The position numbers were made by a program, and so were the translations under genes. From NCBI GenBank assembly GCA_007116425.1, contig SKIL01000110.1, positions 1-6,440 of the forward strand: DNA of 6,440 nucleotides, given 5' to 3'. Source of the stretch: Bacteriovoracaceae bacterium (GTDB taxonomy: Bacteria > Bdellovibrionota > Bacteriovoracia > Bacteriovoracales > Bacteriovoracaceae). Position 1 is the stretch's first letter. Each line of letters starts with the position of its first letter. Below, piece by piece: positions 1 to 5,660 of this stretch. The notes beneath the pieces were generated by a model. The model was given only the letters and a program-made list of their open reading frames with translations. It ran no database searches and was not told the DNA's origin.

Positions 1-25
1 ATAGATGTATATTTTTGTAAAAGTT

Positions 26-31
26 AAGGAG
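26..31 (+). promoter_or_regulatory. Ribosome binding site for sppA
   Basis: AAGGAG lies 8 bases before the GTG at 40 and is the only strong Shine-Dalgarno match near the 5' end of this frame, so it decides the non-ATG start. The site overlaps the 8-base palindrome GGAGCTCC at 28-35, which is probably too short to form a meaningful hairpin. The 25 bases to its left are AT-rich and too short to judge for a promoter. Confidence 0.8.
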
Positions 32-39
32 CTCCAATC

Positions 40-993
40 GTGAGTACAAAGAAGAATCGGGCCGTCGTTGGAATTTTATTTTTAGTCTTTTTATTTTTTG
101 TCATGTTGATGGTTTTTGCTGTTTACACAATTGATATTGTTGGCCAGCAATCGGGGCAAAATCGAAGGGCCGCTTCTGCTGGACAAATTGGAGTGATTAA
201 AATCGAGGGCGTTATTATGGAGTCACGCCCTTTTATCGAATTATTACATCAAGCTGAAAAAGATGATCGAGTAAAGGCCATTCTTGTTCGAATTAATAGC
301 CCTGGAGGAGCGGTTGGTCCAACGCAAGAGATTTACGAGGAGATTAGAAGAATTGACTCTGCCTGGAACGAAGGTGAAGAGAGTTCGGATGAGTTTACAA
401 GTCCTAAACCGATATTTGCTAGTTTTGGTCCTGTTGCAGCAAGTGGAGGGTATTATGTTGGAAGTGCCACACGCAAAATTTTTGCTAGCCCTGGAACTTT
501 GACCGGATCTATTGGTGTGATAATGCAATTTATGGATTTAAGTGAGCTTTTTCATATGGCAAAAATCGAGCAAAAAAATATTAAGTCTGGAAGGTATAAA
601 GATATTGGTTCACCTGCTCGTCCTATGACTGAAGAGGAAGAGGACTTGTTAAGTTCTTTAATAAACGGAGTTCATAGTCAATTTGTAAACGATATTTTAG
701 AGACGAGAAGAGACAGATTAAAAGTTGGAATTGATAAGTTGGCACAGGGACAAATTTTCTCGGGAGCCGATGCTCTTGAAGTCGGTCTGGTTGATGATTT
801 GGCTGGTCTCTGGGAGGCTGGACGTCGAATTCACCAAGAACTCGAGTTGGATGGAAAGTTTGATTTAAGGTTTATTGAAAAAAGAAAGCGCCCTAGTTTA
901 TTTGAATTGCTAGACACTCTCGAAAGTAGTTTGTCTTTCTTGAGAACAAGACTTGAGTCTCATAGAACTCCGGCATTAATGTTTACTCCATAA
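40..993 (+). CDS. sppA: Signal peptide peptidase SppA, short (single-domain) form
   Basis: Membrane-anchored serine protease of the S49 family that degrades signal peptides after they are cleaved from exported proteins. Residues 8-34 form one hydrophobic anchor; the rest should lie in the periplasm. The INSPGG motif at 85-90 and the AASGGYY motif at 133-139 are clear. S135 is the expected nucleophile and K187 (in RYKDIGSP) the general base. Their 52-residue spacing equals that of S147/K199 in the Bacillus subtilis enzyme as I recall it. The length (317 residues) fits the short form, which assembles as an oligomer, rather than the roughly 600-residue E. coli form. The C-terminal tail (TPALMFTP) resembles the tail of the Bacillus protein. 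An acidic stretch at about 108-122 looks inserted before the strand leading to S135. The GTG start is supported by AAGGAG upstream. lapB follows after 26 bases, so the two are probably co-transcribed. Confidence 0.95.
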   Translation: MSTKKNRAVVGILFLVFLFFVMLMVFAVYTIDIVGQQSGQNRRAASAGQIGVIKIEGVIMESRPFIELLHQAEKDDRVKAILVRINSPGGAVGPTQEIYEEIRRIDSAWNEGEESSDEFTSPKPIFASFGPVAASGGYYVGSATRKIFASPGTLTGSIGVIMQFMDLSELFHMAKIEQKNIKSGRYKDIGSPARPMTEEEEDLLSSLINGVHSQFVNDILETRRDRLKVGIDKLAQGQIFSGADALEVGLVDDLAGLWEAGRRIHQELELDGKFDLRFIEKRKRPSLFELLDTLESSLSFLRTRLESHRTPALMFTP

Positions 994-1019
994 GAGTAAA
1001 TTGAAAGGTGAATTAGTTC

Positions 1020-2252
1020 ATGGAACTGTATTTTATATGGGCACAGGATAACTTATTAACGATTATTGCTGTGGCCTTGACTCTAGTGCTTATATACCAC
1101 TATATCGTAGAGCGAGACTCTGGCGTCAAACTCACTAAGCGATACCGGAATAGTATTTTTGAAGCCCAATCAAAGGTTTTTCTTAATGCTACACAGTACT
1201 TAATTTCTGGAAACAAAGATCTTGCGATTAAAGAGTTTTTGAGCGCTGTAGATATTAATCGTGAAACGATTGAGACTTATTTTGCACTAGGAGGTCTTTT
1301 TCGAAGTAATGGAGAGATCGAAAAGGCCATTAGTATTCATCGGTCTCTTATTGCTCGCGAGAATATCTCAGAGTCAAATAGGTTAAGAGCATTAAAAGAG
1401 TTGGCCTTAGATTTTGATAAGGGCGGTTTTATTGATAAAGCTGTCGAAACTTATAAAGACGTATTGAAAATTAATCGTGATCAGCATGAAGTGATAAGAT
1501 CTCTATGCCGAATCTATGAGGATATTGAGGATTGGGATCATGCATATCAGTACCGTTTGATGCTCTCTAAAGTTGCTCATGAAAACCAAGCCGAAACGAT
1601 CTCTCATATTCTCGTTCAAAAAGCGAAGCAATATTTTGCAAAGGGTGATCTTAATAAATGTGCCGAAGATTTAGAGGAAGCCTTTCGATTTGCTCCCTCT
1701 GTTTCTGCTAAGATATTAAGGCTAAAGTTGCATCTGTATACTGGTGATATTGAGCAATCTAAATTTCAGTTATTAGAACTTCTTAAAGAACATCCTATGT
1801 ATGCCTCTTTTATTTTTGAATCTCTAAGTGAAAAATCTGAAAAAGTAGACCCGAAAATTCAAGAAGTATATCAAAAGAGGTTTGAGATTTTAAAGACTTA
1901 CTTTTTAGAGCTTTCAGATGATGATCTGCTTGCGTCTCCTTCTGTTATATTGTCGAAGGTAAGGCTTTTAAAGTTCTCTGGAGATGCTGAAACGGCCTTT
2001 GAGCTTTTGAAGCAATGGATGAGTGAGAATATTAAGCCTTCAGATGTAATGAAGGCCGAATATATAAACCTATTAATAGAGTTGGATCGAAAGGATGAAG
2101 CCTTAAGTGCAACAAAAGAGCTTTTAGGTAATCTACATCACTCTTTAACTAAACATTTTTGCCAAGCTTGTGGATATAATTCTGATGGTATTTTTTGGAG
2201 ATGTCCTCAATGTCATGAGTGGGAGACGATTCAGTTCCGATGGAAAGTTTAA
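1020..2252 (+). CDS. lapB: LapB (YciM)-like TPR protein with C-terminal zinc ribbon
   Basis: Inner-membrane-anchored cytoplasmic regulator. In enterobacteria LapB helps FtsH degrade LpxC and so limits lipopolysaccharide synthesis. One membrane span lies at about 12-30. Tandem TPR helices follow from about 55 to 375, with the best family match at 85-145, including LGGLFRSNGEIEKAISIH, close to the E. coli sequence as I recall it. The C-terminus is a rubredoxin-like metal knuckle: C381-x2-C384-G, then C395-P-x-C398 followed by WETI, the arrangement typical of LapB. The length of 410 compares with 389 in E. coli. The start has AAAGGTG at 1004-1010, nine bases ahead. E. coli lapB follows lapA, but here it follows sppA. 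The family assignment is firm; whether the LpxC/FtsH role is kept in this organism is inferred. Confidence 0.93.
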   Translation: MELYFIWAQDNLLTIIAVALTLVLIYHYIVERDSGVKLTKRYRNSIFEAQSKVFLNATQYLISGNKDLAIKEFLSAVDINRETIETYFALGGLFRSNGEIEKAISIHRSLIARENISESNRLRALKELALDFDKGGFIDKAVETYKDVLKINRDQHEVIRSLCRIYEDIEDWDHAYQYRLMLSKVAHENQAETISHILVQKAKQYFAKGDLNKCAEDLEEAFRFAPSVSAKILRLKLHLYTGDIEQSKFQLLELLKEHPMYASFIFESLSEKSEKVDPKIQEVYQKRFEILKTYFLELSDDDLLASPSVILSKVRLLKFSGDAETAFELLKQWMSENIKPSDVMKAEYINLLIELDRKDEALSATKELLGNLHHSLTKHFCQACGYNSDGIFWRCPQCHEWETIQFRWKV

Positions 2253-2274
2253 GTGTCTTACTAGAGGTTAAAAT

Positions 2275-2691
2275 ATGAAGGCGTTATTTGTTACATTTAT
2301 CTGTCTGCTCTCTAGTTCACTAGTTGCTAGTGAAATTCAAAAGCGCCAGCTTCGGACAGGGTATTATAATCAGATGTTTGGACATATTCATCAAACACCG
2401 AGTCGCTATTCTACATCTTTAACAAATATAGCCTGTGGACATCCTTTGCGTATTATGAGTATTACACAGGCGGGACAAACGCGAACATTATTTAATGATA
2501 GGTGGAAGTTTATTTCTGCTGGTCCTTATGAGGGGTACTTACCTGAAAAATTTATTTCAACTGAAAGGCCTGAATGTTTTCAAGATAAGTATGCCAGGTT
2601 TTACGAGGCGTTTGATTTAAGTATTACTGAAATGCATTTTTGGGGCCGTCTTTATGATCATTTTTTAATTGAAAAAACGGAATTGCAATGA
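2275..2691 (+). CDS. Secreted small protein with SH3b-like core, unknown function
   Basis: I do not recognise a named family. Residues 1-19 form a signal peptide (positive start, hydrophobic core, likely cleavage near LVA-S or VAS-E), so the mature protein of about 120 residues should be periplasmic. C10 lies inside the hydrophobic core without a lipobox, so it is not a lipoprotein. Residues about 52-96 resemble a bacterial SH3 fold: a CGHPLRIMS strand, a variable turn, then RWKFISAGPYEGYLPEKFIS, matching the usual pattern of a Trp-containing strand followed by G-Y/W-L-x-x-x-x-(I/L). Such domains often bind peptidoglycan or peptides. Two mature cysteines, C54 and C101, flank the domain and could form a disulfide. 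AGAGGT at 2263-2268 is the ribosome binding site, and lapB ends 22 bases upstream. The stop overlaps the next start as ATGA, so translation of the next gene is probably coupled to this one. Confidence 0.8.
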   Translation: MKALFVTFICLLSSSLVASEIQKRQLRTGYYNQMFGHIHQTPSRYSTSLTNIACGHPLRIMSITQAGQTRTLFNDRWKFISAGPYEGYLPEKFISTERPECFQDKYARFYEAFDLSITEMHFWGRLYDHFLIEKTELQ

Positions 2692-3599
2692 TCGTCTATA
2701 GAATTTTAATTAAATCTAAATTATTTTTACTCTTGGTATTTCTTTGCTCTTTCGTCGTTGTGACTTCTCATGGTGACGAAGTTTCTCGAATTGAGCGAGA
2801 GGCCGAACTAATTGACTTTCAGTCAATTAGAGATGTTCTTAAGTCTGACAATCTAGAAGAAGAAGTTGAAAAAAGAGTTGAAGAAGTACAGGAAGTTCGG
2901 CAGGAGAGAGTGGATAGGACTAGAAATCTTTATAATATTCCAAGTGAAGAAGACTTTTGGCCTTTTTTTTCAGAGTATTGGCTGGTTTCAAATCAGACCG
3001 TTTTAAAGTGGGATTTTCGTAAGCCAGACTATGGCATTGAAGAATCTTTTAAAAAGTTTTTGGAGGATCTAGGGCACTATGAGGTAGAGTTTCGAATTCT
3101 ATTGTTAGATTCGCCAAATATCACTCATGCTTATTTGCCAGCGGGGCCTAATCGCTATCTTTTTTTACTTTCTGTTCCTTTTATTAGAAGTATGGATTTA
3201 ACTCGTTTAGAGATTTCAACTCTACTTTACGAGAACTTTATTCGAGCAAAATCTAGGTTTTTTGAGCAAAAGGTTTCTAGTGAAAAACTTCAGGCATTAT
3301 TTGGAGGTAATTTTCATGGTGAAAAAATTAATATGGAAATCTTTAGTCAGTTAAAGCGCAATTATGATAAAGTACTTTTCGAAGATGGGTATACCTTTCA
3401 AGAGCAATTTCAGGTAACGAAACAGTTAGATAACACCTTTAAGGGGCGCGAAAATATTTGGAACGCTTATTATAGCCTATTAGGGAAAATTGATAATTTG
3501 ATAAAGACAAACTTTCTATATACACATTACTCTCAAATATATCCTTCTCCAGAGCTTCAGAAGGGGTGGATTCGTCCGAAAAGGGCTAGAGAGTTTTAA
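2688..3599 (+). CDS. Secreted protein resembling a degenerate M48 metallopeptidase (zinc site lost)
   Basis: Residues about 8-29 are a signal peptide with possible cleavage after SHG; no lipobox is seen. Residues 34-80 are strongly charged and probably a coiled coil. Residues 118-195 follow the M48 peptidase layout: a helix (EESFKKFLEDLG), a strand with LLLDSPNITHAYLPAGP in place of the usual vldspeiNAFalPGG, a segment YLFLLSVPF, then RLEISTLLYENFIRAKSRFF where M48 enzymes have ELAxxLaHExxH. The HExxH site reads Y181-E182-N-F-I185, so both zinc histidines are gone and only the Glu remains. The later ExxxD helix reads K223-RNY-D227, followed by DGYTFQ, like the family's aGYdP. If the match holds, this is a pseudoprotease that binds rather than cuts, as degenerate enzymes often do. 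No strong ribosome site precedes the start; it is likely coupled by ATGA to the upstream SH3b-like gene. The fold assignment is by eye only. Confidence 0.75.
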   Translation: MIVYRILIKSKLFLLLVFLCSFVVVTSHGDEVSRIEREAELIDFQSIRDVLKSDNLEEEVEKRVEEVQEVRQERVDRTRNLYNIPSEEDFWPFFSEYWLVSNQTVLKWDFRKPDYGIEESFKKFLEDLGHYEVEFRILLLDSPNITHAYLPAGPNRYLFLLSVPFIRSMDLTRLEISTLLYENFIRAKSRFFEQKVSSEKLQALFGGNFHGEKINMEIFSQLKRNYDKVLFEDGYTFQEQFQVTKQLDNTFKGRENIWNAYYSLLGKIDNLIKTNFLYTHYSQIYPSPELQKGWIRPKRAREF

Positions 3600-4436
3600 A
3601 TGATTTCTTCGCTTAAACCGGAGGTTCATTCCGCGTTAAAAAAACAAGTAATTTATACGTTACTTTATTTCTCCTTGTTCTGGGGTGCTCATCTCGCCAT
3701 TGTATCAATTGTTGTGTTCTTTCATTTTATGCTTGATCACAATCTCAATATTATTGATTCATGGATTCAGGAAGAGGCTTGGAAAATTATTATTATTTCA
3801 AAATTATTGGCAGGCTTTCCTATTTTAAAATTTTTAGTCATATATTCTGATGAAAGGTATCCGATCTTTTCTCTTTTAAAAAAATCTCTATCAAGTATTA
3901 GAAGGGAGACCTTTGTTTGTATAATTCTTTTAATTGTGATGCCTTCTGTAATTCACTTCTCATATATAAGTTATGCTGGTCCAATAAATTTTGTGAAAGT
4001 CTTCTGGCCATTGGTTGGAACTATTGTTTTTTATGGTGTTGATTTTCTCATTTTTTTCTTTATGCAGGCGATGATGCCACTTCGCACTCGTCAATCATTA
4101 CTAATAATTGTGATATTTGCTCTGGCGTCGGTTTTCGCTCATCGTTTAGCTTTATCCTACGCTGAATATGATAGCTTTTTGAATTTTAGTTTTTTGTCAT
4201 TGTTGCTATACATATCTATATGGAGAGGCTTAAGCTGGACTGATTCAGTCGCCCTTCTGGCCCTCGTGATAGCTCCCATTGCGGTTTTTCTTGGGGTTAA
4301 TCCTATCGAAAGTGAAACTTCATCTCTTTTTGTTCTTGAAAATGATTTTTCTTCTTTATCTTTTTTGTCGGTTTTATTTTTATTGTTTTCATATTTATGG
4401 TGGCGTGGTCGTCAGTTAGATTCACGCCACAAATAG
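3600..4436 (+). CDS. Multi-pass inner-membrane protein, unknown function
   Basis: I do not recognise a family. The protein is very hydrophobic, with about eight predicted membrane spans at roughly 17-44, 62-82, 105-125, 132-157, 166-185, 193-208, 215-233 and 252-268. Short basic loops (KK at 94-95, RR at 101-102, RTR at 162-164, the C-terminal RGRQLDSRHK) suggest where cytoplasmic sides lie. Charged residues are scarce inside the spans; D148 in span 4 and H181 near the end of span 5 stand out. The start codon follows the previous stop directly (TAA-ATG) with AGAGAG six bases upstream, so it is made together with the M48-like protein. A partner, anchor or transporter role for that protein is possible but only inferred from position. 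The end of the gene contains an inverted repeat, and tolQ follows after 90 bases. Confidence 0.85.
   Translation: MISSLKPEVHSALKKQVIYTLLYFSLFWGAHLAIVSIVVFFHFMLDHNLNIIDSWIQEEAWKIIIISKLLAGFPILKFLVIYSDERYPIFSLLKKSLSSIRRETFVCIILLIVMPSVIHFSYISYAGPINFVKVFWPLVGTIVFYGVDFLIFFFMQAMMPLRTRQSLLIIVIFALASVFAHRLALSYAEYDSFLNFSFLSLLLYISIWRGLSWTDSVALLALVIAPIAVFLGVNPIESETSSLFVLENDFSSLSFLSVLFLLFSYLWWRGRQLDSRHK
4400..4430 (+). repeat. Inverted repeat (8-bp stem) at the end of the membrane-protein gene
   Basis: GTGGCGTG at 4400-4407 and CACGCCAC at 4423-4430 are perfect reverse complements separated by 15 bases. The stem is GC-rich in an AT-rich neighbourhood and ends six bases before the gene's last base. No run of T follows, so it is a poor match to an intrinsic terminator. 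It could slow transcription, protect the 3' end of the upstream message, or be chance. Confidence 0.45.
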
Positions 4437-4467
4437 TCGTTTCCTGCTACCTACTTAGAATTGGTGA

Positions 4468-4476
4468 TGATATACT
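4468..4476 (+). promoter_or_regulatory. Candidate extended -10 promoter for tolQRA
   Basis: TGATATACT combines the extended -10 dinucleotide TG, one base, and TATACT, which has five of six bases of TATAAT. No good -35 box is found 16-19 bases upstream, which is common with extended -10 promoters. The expected transcript start is near 4483, giving a leader of about 44 bases before tolQ. It lies in the only non-coding gap longer than 30 bases in the window. Confidence 0.5.
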
Positions 4477-4514
4477 CTGAAGATCAATGAGAAAAAACTC
4501 CATCGTCTTTTTAA

Positions 4515-4520
4515 AAGGAG
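4515..4520 (+). promoter_or_regulatory. Ribosome binding site for tolQ
   Basis: AAGGAG lies six bases before the GTG at 4527 and decides this non-ATG start. ACTCC at 4497-4501 could pair with GGAG(A) and close a hairpin over the site, but the pairing is only four to five base pairs. Confidence 0.8.
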
Positions 4521-4526
4521 AGAACT

Positions 4527-5231
4527 GTGGATTTAAGTTCAGATTTAAATATTTTAATGTTGATTTGGCAGTCTGGTCTAGTTGTGAAATTGGTCCTCTT
4601 TCTTTTGATTGCGTTCTCAGTTTTTTCTTGGGCGGTAATTTTTAAAAAGAGAAGGCAACTTCAAGATGTACGTCAGAAAAATGAAGAATTTTATCGCGTC
4701 TATAAAAACTCGGAAAATTTGAAAGATGTTATTTTAAAAACTGAGGCCATGCCTGACTCACCGTTTAAGCTCATGTTTGTTGAAGGCTATAATGAGTTAC
4801 TTGCAATGAAGAAAAGCTTACCAAACCCAGATGATCATCAAGCTTTAAGGGATCACTTTGAAAGATTTGGTTTATCTATTCTCGAGCGAGGACTTCAACG
4901 AGGAAGCCATCAGTCTAGAAAAAGCTTAGATCATTTTCTTTCGTATTTAGCGAGTATTGGTTCAATTAGCCCATTTGTTGGTTTATTTGGAACTGTATGG
5001 GGAATTATCGATGCTTTTGAAGGCCTTGCGACTGGAGGCGGAACACTTGAAGCTGTCGCTCCCGGTATTGCGGAAGCCCTTGTGGCCACTGCTGTCGGAC
5101 TTGCAGCTGCAATCCCTGCGGTTTGGTTCTTTAATCATTTTAATAATGAAAATGAAAAAATTATGGGTGATATGGAAACATTTGGTCAGGATTTCTTAAA
5201 CACCATCGAAAGGACTCTTGGTAGTCATTAA
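4527..5231 (+). CDS. tolQ: TolQ, proton-channel subunit of the Tol-Pal motor
   Basis: Inner-membrane motor protein that forms the stator with TolR and uses the proton gradient to energise TolA, which keeps the outer membrane attached and constricting during division. Three spans are seen: about 17-39, 139-161 and 182-203, with a cytoplasmic loop between the first and second. The diagnostic block runs from SIGSISPFVGLFGTVWGI (143-160) to VAPGIAEALVATAVGLAAAIPAV (177-199). T156 and T188 match the conserved channel-lining threonines (E. coli T145 and T178). The length of 234 equals the usual size (230 in E. coli). ExbB is the close paralogue, but the adjoining tolR and TolA-like genes and the full TolQ-type block favour TolQ. 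The GTG start has a strong AAGGAG. A candidate promoter lies just upstream, and tolR follows after 15 bases. Confidence 0.93.
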   Translation: MDLSSDLNILMLIWQSGLVVKLVLFLLIAFSVFSWAVIFKKRRQLQDVRQKNEEFYRVYKNSENLKDVILKTEAMPDSPFKLMFVEGYNELLAMKKSLPNPDDHQALRDHFERFGLSILERGLQRGSHQSRKSLDHFLSYLASIGSISPFVGLFGTVWGIIDAFEGLATGGGTLEAVAPGIAEALVATAVGLAAAIPAVWFFNHFNNENEKIMGDMETFGQDFLNTIERTLGSH

Positions 5232-5246
5232 GAACTTGAGGATTTT

Positions 5247-5657
5247 ATGGGTGTTCAATTAAGTAAGAAAAAAGGTGCGATCTCAGACATTAACGTTACT
5301 CCGTTTGTTGATGTCATGCTTGTACTTTTAATTATTTTTATGGTAACTGCACCTTTAATGTATAGTGAGATTACTTTAGAGCTTCCAAGGACGAGAGAGG
5401 TCGCTCCAGTAAATTTGCATTCAAAGCAAGTAATTCTTTCTTATACAAAAGCAGGTGAGTATTATTTGGGAGCGGAGAGGATCTTAGAAAGTGAGATACT
5501 TGACTCGATTAACGACAAGTTTGAAGAATTAAAAACTACGGTTCTATTCTTAAGGGCCGACTATACTTTAAGCTATGGAGAGGTCGCAAACCTAATGTCA
5601 TATCTCCGGCGTGGAGGAATTGCAGACATTGCTCTTGTGACAGAGGTTGAGAGGTAA
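5247..5657 (+). CDS. tolR: TolR, ExbD-family stator subunit of the Tol-Pal motor
   Basis: Single-span partner of TolQ; its membrane Asp carries protons and its periplasmic domain contacts the cell wall. A short cytoplasmic start with basic KKK at 7-9 is followed by the family signature DINVTPFVDVMLVLLIIFMV (14-33). D22 is the proton-carrying Asp (D23 in E. coli). The periplasmic part (about 42-136) has the ExbD/TolR fold pattern, ending with LRADYTLSYGEVANLMSYLRRGGI (102-125), where R103-A-D105 and the following helix match the family's R-x-D and helix. The length of 136 is normal. TTGAGGA at 5236-5242 is the ribosome binding site. The stop lies three bases before the TTG of the next gene, so the genes are tightly coupled. 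Confidence 0.93.
   Translation: MGVQLSKKKGAISDINVTPFVDVMLVLLIIFMVTAPLMYSEITLELPRTREVAPVNLHSKQVILSYTKAGEYYLGAERILESEILDSINDKFEELKTTVLFLRADYTLSYGEVANLMSYLRRGGIADIALVTEVER
5649..5654 (+). promoter_or_regulatory. Ribosome binding site that supports the TTG start at 5661
   Basis: GAGAGG overlaps the end of tolR and lies six bases before TTG at 5661. The next in-frame ATG, at 5694, has no purine-rich site before it (CTCTATCTTTTGAT). The site therefore favours TTG as the true start of the TolA-like gene. Confidence 0.7.
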
Positions 5658-5660
5658 AAC

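Noticed and set aside
244..528. Open frames on both strands inside sppA
   Set aside because: They overlap the strongly conserved catalytic part of SppA in other frames and show no domain, signal or start site of their own.
2963..2970. Run of eight T inside the M48-like gene, possible slippage or sequencing-error site
   Set aside because: The frame continues normally on both sides (W-P-F-F-S) with consistent protein character, so there is no sign of a frameshift.
2275..3599. One original gene split in two by a frameshift at the ATGA overlap
   Set aside because: The second frame begins with its own signal peptide, and the first ends in a plausible C-terminal tail, so two separate exported proteins fit better.
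4957..5199. Second + strand frame inside tolQ
   Set aside because: It overlaps the most conserved membrane spans of TolQ and is an out-of-frame reading of them.
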